Origin: Hypholoma sublateritium FD-334 SS-4
Taxonomy: Eukaryota; Basidiomycota; Agaricomycetes; Agaricales; Strophariaceae
Length of the DNA: 64,000 nucleotides
Direction of reading: 5' to 3'
NCBI GenBank assembly: GCA_000827495.1
Contig: KN817531.1
Span: forward strand, 62,001 to 126,000
Below the pieces are notes generated by a model. That model did no database searches. It was not told the origin of the DNA and saw only the letters and a list, made by a program, of their open reading frames with translations. Positions 23,597-34,386 of this stretch are shown here, piece after piece. Position 1 is the first letter of the stretch. Each line of letters opens with the position of its first letter. The translations under genes were made by a program, and so were the position numbers.

Positions 23597-24495
23597 GTCA
23601 AGATGCACATCTCGAATTCCTTCAGGGTCGCAAGCAGGTATGCGCACATACCCATATACCCATGAGACAATAATCAGGTGATCTTTTTCAATCGCATCGA
23701 ATGGCCGGACTGCTAAATTTCTTGGTTTGCTTGTTGTACTGAAATAAATGATCTGCCCCCTGTTTTACCCATCTAGTAAGATATATTTACCTACGCGGTG
23801 AGTAAAAAACCAGCTCTTACGGTTCCTTTATTTCTCCCGAGCCGTGAGCATTCAGTTCGGCGGCTCGGATTCCAACGCGGACTAATACATGACTTGTTCA
23901 ATTGTCGAAGAAAGACTCTCTTGACAGCCAGTGACAGATCCCCCTATCACGGACCCATGGGGCTCCCCGAGAGGAATTATAGATACTACGTATGTAAGAA
24001 TATGTAAAAGTCGAGTTTTTCACTCTTTCGCACCGTTGAGATAATCATGGACTCTCTGGGTCTCGACAGAGCCAACAGCTGATTAAGCTAGAAGAACTTC
24101 GTTCTATAAGTAAGATCTACGAGAAAGTGCGTTATTTTGTCTCGATGCGGGGATGTATACAATAGACAAATTTTCTGGTTTGCGACTGGTCAAATAGAGT
24201 CCTGGATGGACTACTTCATATTTTGCTACGGCGACGAAATGATGGGTAGGTGTGCTTTCTAAAAATAGCTTTTGATGACCTTGATGATCGAATCATGCAA
24301 GCGCCCACTGCACCTGCAAACATATGCAAGCGGAGCAGACAGTAATCAGGCATAATAATTGCATAACTACTGCAATATACATGAGTATATGATCGAAGTG
24401 TTTTCTTAAAATCTCTTTTACGGTCTTCGTTACGTAGATACAACTGCAACTTTCCCATTCGCACAATTTTACTCCTTTTAGCACGAGCGCGACCA
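23597..24495. other. Intergenic between convergent genes, no gene seen
   Basis: It holds the 3' ends of the glycoprotein gene (+) and the GST gene (-). The ORFs at 23125-23670 and 24216-24601 (-) are antisense or 3' shadows of these genes. Confidence 0.35.
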
Positions 24496-25937
24496 TTACT
24501 CCTTCAGAGGAAGGATATTGGGGACGGGACCTACAGGTACAATGCGCGTCGGGTTGATCTACAAGCCAGAGACAATCAGGTTCCTCATTCATTTTCTCCA
24601 TTCAGTCCGTATACTCACCGTTTGATGGGACCAGTAGTAGTGGACTTTGATGTGATCGAAGTCAGTCGAATCCTTGAAAGCGGAAATGTTCCAGTAGAGC
24701 TTTTGCATCCAGCTGTGTTCAGGTATTATTAGATTTTCTGTAAAAACGACTCAGAGTTCGGACACGGACCGGTGGATCGCTGGGTATCCGTCTCGGATGG
24801 TGCGGAAGTTGCATTTGAAGTGCCCTACATAGACTGGATCGAAGCGAATCTGAAAAGCAGATATCAGCGATGAACTCGGACACATACAACAGGAAAGGGT
24901 TAGCTCACAGTGGTAACCCACAGGCGGATGTCGGCTTCCGTGAGTGTGTTCCCGACGAGGTAGTCTTTCCCCTCGAGCACTTTCTCGACCTTGTCGAGCG
25001 CAGAGAACACGTCGGCCACAGCAAGTTCGTACGCTTCCTGGGTGCTTGCAAATCCTGACCTGTACACGCCGTCTGCCCGTGCTTGTGATAAGCGATATTA
25101 AAAAAGGCTAGTTGGTAGCGCTCACTGTTGATGTTGGGGTAAATTAAATCGTTCAGCGCGTCGATTTCGGCGCGGTGTTCTTCTGGGTAATAATTGAGCG
25201 CAGCCTTCTCCTTCGGGATGAACTCATTGAAGGCCGTATTGAAGATGCGGATAATCTCCGAGCTTTCGTTGTTGACGATCGTGTGCAACTTCTTGTCCCA
25301 GAGGACGGGAACCGTGAACCTATGTGTAGGAGATAAGAAGCCGCGGATTATTATGCAAGGCGGAGATAGGCATGTCTGAGTACGAACCTGCCACCATAGT
25401 CGGGATCAGCCTTGAAGTACAGGTCTTTGACGTACGCAGACCCGTAAAGGGGGTCCTCATCGGCTCCTGAAAACTTGTCAACGGAAGCGAAGGGCCATCC
25501 TTGTGCCCCCATATGAGGAGACACGACGGTCACGGCTGCCAGGCTTCATGAGTCCCATGTCGCTCATGACATCAGACATGGAATAAAACATACGAATGAG
25601 GGAATCCAATCCCTTTAATTTCCGAACGATAAGAGTTCTGGTCGCCCACGCTGGAGAAATAGCATGTTTAAATCAGGTTCAAATCGCTAATCTGTAGATA
25701 GTCAAGAAACTCACGGCAAGCGAGGGAGACATAAAGATGGTAGCGATCTATGACGAATGTAAGTTTCCGCTTAAACAAATATTCAGCAGGTGAAGATATA
25801 CCTGTCTCCGGAGCGAACTTTCCGCCCTGCTCAATGGTGTTCCTAAATGACGAAGGGGCACGATTAAACGAGCCGTCGGGCTGTCTCTTCATCTTGGTGA
25901 TGTCTGATTGCAATGTAGCGTCCTTGGCGGTCGACAT
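24496..25937 (-). CDS. S-glutathionyl-(hydro)quinone reductase / omega-xi GST (Ecm4-like)
   Basis: Nine exons (25937-25802, 25747-25715, 25650-25594, 25535-25388, 25319-25126, 25081-24909, 24849-24770, 24712-24619, 24558-24496) sum to 978 nt, 325 residues. The active-site motif SLACPWATRT (catalytic Cys in CPWA), [42 protein letters not shown] and [12 protein letters not shown] are signatures of this class. These enzymes reduce glutathionyl-hydroquinones with glutathione, a step in quinone and aromatic detoxification. The start is the ATG at 25935-25937 ([13 protein letters not shown]), where homologues usually begin. The frame stays open upstream with a basic, Ser/Thr-rich sequence (RRLLINITARANTTT), but no ATG opens it, so a mitochondrial form would need an upstream exon. 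Confidence 0.92.
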
Positions 25938-26597
25938 AGCTCGGCGACAGGTTATTTGGGACGAAGGGAGGAACTTTGGGGCGGGACGAGGGTAGGCTAC
26001 TGCTGTGAGCGATCTCAATAACTGGTTTGTAGAGAGACCTTTTAAACAGGTGGGACCAGGAAATGTCGTAGTATTCGCACGTGCAGTGATGTTTATGAGT
26101 AATCGCCGATTCTGCCTTTGAAGGGTGCCAATCAAGATGAGGTTTGTATGAGGCGGATAGAATTGGGTCAGCGCACTGCATGAGCTACATACCTGCTAAA
26201 TTGCGAAAATCGTTGCATAGAATGTGCTGACGCGATATACGCGATGAAAAAAGCGTACGATGGTCGATGTGTGCAGTCATTTATGAAGAGGGCGAAACGA
26301 AATAAATCAGTTTCAGTAATGCTCTTGTCATCTATATTTGCTCAGCGATGGCCATTGGTCATGATCTAAATCACCTTCCCACGACGTAGCATCTCTATAA
26401 GCACTTCGCCAATACTTACTCACGTTCCTTCTGTTCGTGGAGTTAGGAGTTAACATGATTGGATATTGGCTACTGGTCGTAAGTAAAATATTATCGAAAA
26501 GCCTGTGTATTACCGAAACCACCGCTGATCAAATGATTACTGAAGTTCACAGGTCGTTTGAGGCTTTTGAGCCGACTGTCGCCTTCCATAACCTTTT
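25938..26597. other. Intergenic, no gene seen
   Basis: It holds the 5' region of the GST gene and the 3' side of the unrecognised gene at 26598. Short minus-strand frames (26328-26522) have splice-like signals but no continuation I trust. Confidence 0.3.
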
Positions 26598-27790
26598 TCA
26601 TACGCTAGCTTGGCTGTTTGATTGAGCTTTCCATGCTGTCTGTATAACATTTCGGTTCCTATCGAGGAGACTGACTTCCGGATCACCCTCTGGATCGAGT
26701 TTGAAAACCCAGCGCGAGCCGTTGGTAAACACCTTGTATCCCAAAACCCCTTCCACCAGGCTTAGTATAGTCGGATTCAGCGGCTGTGTATCCCCTCTGG
26801 AATAACTTGGTTCTATCAAAAGGGTGTCGAAAACGCCGGGATGCAAAATATATTCGATCATCCCTATTTTCAGAAGCGGTCGCTGGAGGGACATTAACCA
26901 GTGTTGTTAGACCTCGTTAATCTGAGGTAAACAGGGTGCGTACTTGTTCATAGCTTTCCTGATCCACCCTTCCCCAGTTTTTCAGGTAGGCTGCGATGCG
27001 CTCTAAACTGGGTTGACGACCGAGAAAAGCCGGAGAGTGTATGAGTACTCGGAACATTGATCTGGGTATCCTGTGGTAAATCAGGCTGCGGCTTTTCAGC
27101 TGGGAGATGCTTCTCGACAATTTCCGTCGGGGAAGAAGGTGGGCTAGCCAGTCTAAGTGTGTCCGCAAAAAATGCGTCTAAGTCTTCGTCGAAGCCTGCT
27201 TCGATCGCCGAGTTCCCTGCAGGCTTGCGCTTCAGCACTTGAATACGGAAGCATCCTACAGTCATATCCCAAAGCAGCTGGGGCCGTTGAAGGGCGCCTT
27301 CATCCACCATCTTCAATCATGCAGGACAGATAGTAGGCAACGGCTCAGTCATCTCACCGGCACGTCCATCAGGAGCCGACAATCCGCAACACCTGCCTAT
27401 TTCCTCTGAAAGCATCTCTATCCATTCACTATTGCCATTCTTGACGCGAGACATAAGGTGCCCATAAAAGCGGTGGCGAAGTGAAAAATCGCTGGGGGGA
27501 GTATACTGGGCTCGGGGGATGTGTTCTTCAGCGCGCCGTGCAACGCCGGCCAATCGACCTGTGGGACTATAACGCGGCCCAGTGTCTTCGTCAGTGCATT
27601 GATGGAGTGCCAGATGAGCGCCCTAGGTGATGGAGAGGGTTTGAAAAACTAGTTTTGTTTCTATCCTGAAGATACATAAGAGCGGCTCGTCCACTCAACA
27701 TGAGCGCACCGCAAGTTTGCCAACAGAATTCGTTGCCAGACGAGCCCTTGGTAGGGGGAGTTGAGATCAAGGACCACAGCGAAAGCAAAG
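26598..27790 (-). CDS. Unrecognised multi-exon gene, frame problem near 27090
   Basis: Several minus-strand pieces join by plausible introns. A 5' exon around 27783-27713 reads SFAFAVVLDLNSPYQGLVW. It joins after an intron with donor gtgcgc to ALIWHSINALTKTLGRVIVP and VDWPALHGALKNTSP, then hydrophobic FHFATAFMGTLCLASR. It then joins VADCRLLMDVP, and after a gtgagat donor MVDEGALQRPQLLWDM with GFDEDLDAFFADTLRL. The last part (FLGRQPSLERIAAYLKNW, spliced at EQ/RP to LLKIGMIEYILHPGVF and LGYKVFTNGSRWVFKLDP) lies in another frame, and I find no intron of normal size that connects them. The gene is either mis-modelled, carries a frameshift, or is two genes. I recognise no family. A start codon was not located. 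Confidence 0.35.
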
Positions 27791-28316
27791 CTTCCACTAA
27801 TCACTTTACGCGCACATTATTGGACTAAAACATCTGTCATTTTGATAGCACAGCTAAAGGGTCGGCGCTCAAGCACGCCAATTTGGGGCAAAGAGAGGGA
27901 AGCCGAAGTCGGAAAGGTTTGCTTAGATGTGTTTGTTCGCATTGCTCTTCGATATGCTACGAAGATTGTGTCTGACCAGTCCTTCAGCGACCTGGGTATT
28001 TTGTTCATTTCAGTGGGTGCTCTGTCTGGTGGAATTGTAGCGTTAACAATATTTTATATTGGTTCACAATTAACTGACAACCAACGGTGGTCAAGGTGAG
28101 ACGAAGCGGTAGCGGTATCGCCAATCTGTCGCAAATTAAGGCGCAGAGAATAGATTGCGGTGTTGTACGATGGCACAAAAACTTGTGCCAAACGTCAGGG
28201 GATTTGATTGGACTGCATGTTCAAGCGGTACCTAAGATATCAATGTATCATTGGTATGGCTGCTATCATAGGGAAGACGAGTAATTAAACTGCTCACTAT
28301 AGTCGCAGACAATGCT
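27791..28316. other. Short intergenic interval, no gene seen
   Basis: ORFs on both strands (27761-28099 +, 27817-28008 -) overlap and show no family resemblance. Upstream exons of the unrecognised gene to the left may lie here. Confidence 0.3.
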
Positions 28317-29077
28317 TTACTTGGCGTTGGCGCTTGGTTCAATCCAGCCGCCGCCGTCTCTCCATGCGCGAATCACAGCGTGGCGAGGATTTTCTCCGAT
28401 TTTGGGGTTTTGGTTAGGAACATTGGCGCCATTTACGAGCATCGTCCACCCTCCATGTCCCTGAACCACAACGAGAAGTCGAGAAGGCATGTCTCCATTC
28501 TTCAAAGAGCATGCATATGACGGAAATGGATGGCCAATGTTTCGGGGGTGGGCTGCTGTTTGCAGGTAGAGAGTCGTTTCGCCCCGTGGGCCCGCTTTGT
28601 ATGCGGTGACCTTACGAAGAATGCGGGACCTAGAAGCTAGGATCCCAGCGCCGAATATAACGCCTGAAAGAACATAGAATCCGGAGAAAAATACTTTCTT
28701 TGCGGCCGATTTCTCTTGAATGTTTCCAATGATTTTTAGGGGTAGTGATTCTGTTTCGGCTGGCTCTTTTTCGGAAGTCTCGTCGTCGCGGGCCTGTCTG
28801 AAGAACCCTCCAAAATCCCATGTATATTCAACGATGGATGTCCTATGAGCTTTCGTTAACATACGCATATAGCAGGCAGAAAGGCAGAAGAAGATGCGAA
28901 CATTAACATTACATCCACGGCAATGATAGCGTGGGCCCATTTCGCCCACCAAGGAGGACTTCGTTGATAGAGAACAGTTGTTCTTGGGCCCGGTTTTGGT
29001 ACTTCGACCCAGGGAAGGCGCCGTGAGGCGCTCAGGATTCGTTGAATTTGGCGGAGACGCGAAATAATGGTTGACAT
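28317..29077 (-). CDS. Two-helix membrane protein, TMEM223-like
   Basis: Two exons (29077-28902, 28842-28317; donor gttcgc, acceptor catag) sum to 702 nt, 233 residues. The N-terminus is basic and Ser-rich with few acids (STIISRLRQIQRILSASRR), as in mitochondrial presequences. A first hydrophobic helix is around WAHAIIAVDVMLMTSIVEYTW and a second around VFFSGFYVLSGVIFGAGIL. They are separated by an acidic loop and followed by a beta-rich tail containing VTAYKAGPRGE and RPSRLLVVVQGHGGW-like strands. The layout suggests a mitochondrial inner-membrane protein of the TMEM223 type, but I could not confirm this by sequence identity. A single in-frame ATG fits the start. Confidence 0.65.
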
Positions 29078-29391
29078 GACTATGACATGCGTTGAAGAGC
29101 TGAGATAGTACTAGTGTTGACCAGTTCCAACGAACAGCGGCGGCGAAAGGAACGCAACACAACTAATGACTCCGGACTCCGGACTTCGCGAAATTGTTTG
29201 GCGTCTGTCACGTGTACATGTGTATCGCACGCGATCGATGCGCCGCGCTGAGCGCTTCATGATATCGAGCATCGCTCATATGCCGAAAAGAATTAGAATA
29301 ACTGGTATGCCTACATACGGAGTCTAGACAGAGCGGGTACAAAGCGGGTATAAGTATTTATTATTATGAAGTAATAGCTTTTTCTTCGATA

Positions 29392-31620
29392 TTAAGTATT
29401 CGAGGTGGATCCATTTTCATTCTGGATTTCCGAAGAGTCCGTGTCGCGCCAACTGATAGTAACAGGCGACTTTTCAACTTTTCCAGAGTCTACTCGCTCC
29501 TCATCGCTTTTTTTGATCCTCCCTTCCAATGAGCCGCTTGAATTATCATTCTTGTCGTCCAAGAAACTGAGGTCAATCAGATGATCACGTAGGAGAGAAA
29601 GCAATCCACGCTGTTCCAGGGAGCGATTCTCTTCCATAATATTTGGATATAACCTCTTAGCTTCTTTCTTCATCGTCTCTGCTTGGAATTGGTGAGCTAT
29701 TCCAAAAATGGATAACGGCTTTGAACCTGTCGTCGTACGGGCGTCAAAAACTACTGTTCAGTACTATCAAAAGGTTCTACTGACCGTAGAGAGTGTGAAG
29801 CATTGATGCACCGAATATAATAGCAAATATACCACTGAAAGCGGTCCATAGACCACCGACAGACGAGAATCCAGCTACCACAGAATTTTCTCGATAATCT
29901 TGAACGAAAGCAAGTTCTCCATAATTTCTTTGCCAAAAGATATTCAAGCTCGACAGATTGCTTCCGGTGAATGTCGCCGCTGTGTCTGGGTAAAAGGCTA
30001 CGAGCCTGGGGAGCCAGAATGTTCTCGTTATCTAGGCATGGCGTATCAGTTCCAGTGGAATGGTTTTTACCAGTGCAACGATGTTCTCACTTCAAATATT
30101 CCGAGCGCAGCCAATGCACCATTGGTATAAACTTGACGAACATCCACAATGACGGATGCAGCCATGTTTACACCTGGGAGAAATGTCACAGGTACGGTTC
30201 GAATTATATCGTCGTAAAGGTCGTTGGCCAGACCTATCAAAAGCGGGAGTTGGGTTCTTGCAGATGCTTGAGCTATGTTTGAGAGGACATCCATAAGAGG
30301 GCCGAAGTCAACGTTGATTTGCAAATCTGGAAGAATATATGACGTTTCCGTCGGGATCGGTGGGCAGTGGTAGAAATAGTACGGGACACCGGTGTGGGCG
30401 TCAGGAAGAGCCTTCTGATGGCACACAGGTAGGACCAATTCAGAGTTATTGACCAGCACTGTAAACAACATGAGTATGACATATGCGCCCATCAACTTCG
30501 CAGTAGAGCCTTACATAAAATATTAGAGGGCCAGACAGCAGTCACGTTAACAGCAGAGAAGAACTGGTCTTGTGAGATGAGAGAGGTAAGGTCTGCACCC
30601 GTGATGCTTGACTCATAGGGCAGTGCCTACCAGTGAAATGTACGAACAGCGATAAGCATGATAAGCATATGTTCCTCCAAAAAAATAGTAATCAGAGCGC
30701 ACGTAAGTCACATCCCACGCGGGGATGTTGATGTCCTCTAGCAGATCGGAGGGCGTATATCCTGATATACGAAATGATTTAACTGGAGACAGTGCCGTCT
30801 CTTTGACTGGCGCAAATATAACGTTGGAGAGGGTGTAGAACAGCACTGCAGACAGTACGATGATAGCGAGGAGGCCGCGAATAGCTCGCACCATTCTATT
30901 CTCACCGCTAATGCGCAATCAATATCAACAAAAGACCATAGTAAGCGGATGCCCGACTAATGTGGCCACTCACACAAAATTCTGTCTCCAGATGGACCTT
31001 CCAAACAGTATAAAAAATGTGCTGGTCCCCCTTCCCTCTGGCGGCTGCGGCTCATTCAAAAGCACGTCAAACGGCTTTAAAAGAGAATGGCCTCTAGAAT
31101 ATATCGCGTCTGCCAAGCGGAAGCAAATGGTCAATGAGAGGGTCCCAACGATAATCCACGCTAGTACTGCATGGAATACAAGCGTCTCCGGTACCCATGA
31201 TTGTATTTTGACTCTGACTGCGTAATATCCGGCACCTACAAAAAGCTAGTAAGTATCCCATTATTACAGGTCAATTTTGCAACAGTGACCAACCTATGAC
31301 TTCCGCTATGATCAAAGGAAGTTCGAGTCCTCCGTATAAAATCGGCCAGTTGAAAGCGCTGCCCAAATTTTATAACATGAGCAAAATTCGTAATGTATCG
31401 CAAATTCTCAGTTTCTGAGTGAATACCTTATTGTGTGATGGATGGCGATAAATGCGTAAAGGGCGATCCAGAGTGCCTGTCGTATGGGCTTGATACTCAA
31501 CCACAACGTCCAATCTATGTTCACGGAGACAATAAAGAGAGAGGAAATAATCAAGGCTCTGAGGGTGTATAGTCTTGGGGTGAGGCTGAGGAACACTACT
31601 TTGAGGCCATGCGATGCCAT
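29392..31620 (-). CDS. Polytopic membrane protein of unknown function
   Basis: Eight exons (31620-31427, 31358-31294, 31235-30974, 30907-30703, 30626-30515, 30458-30071, 30005-29785, 29726-29392) sum to 1782 nt, 593 residues. Hydrophobic helices appear near residues 20-36 (LRALIISSLFIVSV), 45-60, about 70-85 (WPILYGGLELPLIIAEV), 105-125 (LVFHAVLAWIIVGTLSLTI), 175-195 (GLLAIIVLSAVLFYTLSNVIF) and late (GGLWTAFSGIFAIIFGASML). The long loop between the last two has several N-glycosylation sequons (NVT, NNS, NLS) and is probably outside or luminal. The C-terminus is charged and hydrophilic. I know similar 'hypothetical membrane' proteins from basidiomycetes but no function. Splice joins are in frame throughout, supporting the model. 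Confidence 0.72.
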
Positions 31621-32218
31621 ATTTACTAAAGTGGGCCGTACGGCGGAAATGTGAGCAGCTGGTATCAAAATTTCCCGTGCCTTCTCTTATATACAAGCCG
31701 ACCCTGGGTCTGGAAGTCACTGCTTTCACTTCCGAATCCTAGATTTCCTCCGAATTCAAAGTCAACGGTTACTCCAAAGTTTTCCCAACGTTGTGTTTTG
31801 ATGTTGTTCTAAGGCAAGGCGATGTTGATGGGACCTCAATAACATCACCGGCAACCTATCGGCATCGCGGCAGTTTCGTTCTTGGCGAGTGCTTGTTACA
31901 AAAAAAGGTATTTTTGGGCGCCTAAACGAGTCGCTGTCACGCTCCGTGGCCAACGCCCTCCGATAATACATAACTTCCCCTTTACTTGCCTAAAATCCCG
32001 CGGATCGTAGAGTATCAGAGCCGAAGAAATACATTACGTCCTGGGCCTACCATCTTCTTTTGCACATGCTAAAAATCCGCTCGATTCTCCCTCAACTTTC
32101 AACTTGAATTCCTTGTGAATTCCGGTCATCGTTAGATACATATTAGTAAATGCATTACAAACAACTGAGAAAACATGAATAATGACATCGATCTTCGACA
32201 TTCAACGTTGATGAGTAC
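31621..32218. other. Intergenic before the transposon block, no gene seen
   Basis: AT-rich spacer. The ORF at 31762-31971 (-) has no family resemblance. Confidence 0.35.
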
Positions 32219-32272
32219 ACCATCTACGGTCGGCGACCACTGCAAGCTTCATTTCAGATTTCGAACCCCCAT

Positions 32273-32278
32273 CATGAC
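32273..32278. repeat. Target-site duplication, left copy (CATGAC)
   Basis: CATGAC directly precedes the inner element. The same six bases follow it at 34381-34386, and a single copy exists at the empty site in the opposite arm (36185-36190, inverted). Confidence 0.88.
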
Positions 32279-34380
32279 TATGGAAAGCAAGACTGATCTG
32301 CTCAATGTTTGGTTCGTGCCGTGTGATGGCCGATATTTGCTAAGTCATTTTTGATTTNGTGATTATCAAATGTCATTTTCAGATTATCAATAAGTAGTTA
32401 GCAGCCGGCGAGACCCTGATCCTGACTTGTGGGCCGGCCAAAAGCCGGCCATACGCGCACGCCGCAGATGCTACCGCGCCCGTTGCTCCGTGCATATTGC
32501 AAATCGACCCCAGTCAGTCCGGTATGTGCGTTTAGTTCTTGTTTACGGGTTTTACATGTGACCTNCAGGCTAACGTGAATCATCGCCGTGCCCAACTTCC
32601 GATGGGCCGCCACTGGCCATCGTGCTGACAGGTTGGCGCGCTCTTTGGCATGTGCTTATCAGTATACACATCGGAGTTGGCGACGGAGCGCTGGAGGTGC
32701 TCAGTGAAGGTCGCGCATCCTAAAGGACACTTTAATATTATGTCAACTCCGTTGGATCATGGATGCTGAGCGCGTCAAGAGCGCGTGTGATATTTGTTGG
32801 AGTACTAGGACCTTTAGTTAAACTGAGAGTAATCAGTAAAAGAGGCATTTAGTTTGCATTTAGTGAGATGTTTGTCTCCATATACATAGTGCCTAAGACA
32901 ACATATGAGGATTTACATGGGTTATGATACATGGTATTAATTCATTGCATCTTGATTCTTGTGAGAGCTGCATTATCCAAATACCAGTTCCCATTTCTTG
33001 GNAATGTTTTATTATTTCGCCAAAATCCATTATCATCTACTCAATTTCCACTGGTTTTGACGATGTAGACTGCGATATGTGTTGTGTGAGCAGCCGGTGA
33101 ATAGAACTACTGACCTCTTATGCCGCCACAACACATATCCATCTGACTCATTTCTACAGCATAAATNGGAAATATCCAAGAGAATGATGTTACTCCGCGA
33201 CACATTCCAACCTTTCTCTGTGGCACTCGCCAGTCCACCAGCAGTCCGTGCCACCCCATACACTAGTCCAGCTTCACGGCACCGCGTGTGCGGCCGTGCA
33301 TAAATCCCTCTCCCTCATTTTCCTATTGAAAATCNGTCGACAATATTTAGTTTTTATTGCCAGTGCGCTACAGTGNTGTGTTATATCTGACCGATGCCAC
33401 CTGCCTGTGATGTTCATGCTATAATGTATATAATTCCTCAAGTGTGTTTTGCTGTATATAAAACTACCAAAATATCAACCATACANGTTTATTTGTTGAC
33501 TTATAATATCTGTGTAGTGTATCCCATCAGCAGGCCCCGCTCATGGTGTCTTCAGAGATACCAGCGCACATGTTGGTCGGTTACTCTAAAAATACTGTGC
33601 TCATCGCACACANTTAGCTCTAAAATAGNGTTCCAGATAGGGCTCAGTGGCACGCACCGGCGGTTCTTGGACCATGACCGAGTGCGCCATTGAATTGAAT
33701 GATTTCAGATGACATGTCGGATGCCTANAGAACGGTAGAAGAGGTCCTTGTGCACACTGAAATAGGTGTAAGCAGTCAGCTATACGGCTCAATGTTGGGT
33801 ACGCATGCGGAAATGTGCACCATGGGGCCNTGGCGCAGAGTGTTTGCACGCAATTAATCATTGATTAATCAACTTCCNTGGGCTTTTTTTTAATTGAGCA
33901 AAGATAAAGCTCACAGAAAATNTTTAAATCTGCCCTNAAAATCTAAGCACTCTATAACAAATTCGGGTGGACGTAGCACTAGGAATGTTGTATGATGCTG
34001 ACTTCTGGCATATAAACACATCGCGTCGGTCGGATACTACATCATATACTTGCCTGTGGAACCCGTGACCGAGGATTCCACCGACGCGTGCATTTACTCT
34101 CAATTTTCCTTATGCGCCGCTGGTGACGGGGTTCAATGTGCAATATGCGCGGAGCAACGCGCGCCTCAGGCCCAGGCGCGGTGCGTCTACGGCGTGCGCG
34201 TACGGTATGGCCGGCTTTTGGCCGGCCCACAAGTCAGGATCAGGGTTTCGCCGGCTGCTAACTATTTATTGATAATCCGAAAATGACATTTGATAATCAC
34301 AAAATTAAAAATGACTTAGCAAATATCGGCCATCACACGGCACGCACCAAATATTGAGCAGATCAGTCTTGCTTTCCATA
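32279..34380. mobile_element. Inner TIR element inserted in the left arm of the outer element
   Basis: This is a 2102-bp unit with terminal inverted repeats of about 240 bp (32279-32520 and 34137-34380, with scattered mismatches and small gaps), starting TATGGAAAGC and ending GCTTTCCATA. It is flanked by CATGAC on both sides (32273-32278 and 34381-34386). The right arm of the outer repeat keeps the empty site with a single copy (GTCATG on the plus strand, 36185-36190), which fixes both boundaries and the 6-bp target duplication. The interior has no long open frame and holds all the N positions of the window, so no transposase can be seen. Both nested elements start TA(T/C)GG, hinting at one family. 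Confidence 0.9.
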
Positions 34381-34386
34381 CATGAC
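34381..34386. repeat. Target-site duplication, right copy (CATGAC)
   Basis: Right partner of the duplication at 32273-32278. It is followed directly by the rest of the outer left arm. Confidence 0.88.

Noticed and set aside
23125..23670. 181-codon minus-strand ORF opposite the Ser/Thr-rich glycoprotein end
   Set aside because: Val/Asp/Glu-rich complement of a Ser/Thr-rich coding region, with no introns or family resemblance.
25938..26135. Mitochondrial presequence extension of the GST protein
   Set aside because: The upstream frame is open and basic but is opened by TTG, not ATG, and homologues usually begin at the chosen ATG. It stays possible only with an unseen upstream exon.
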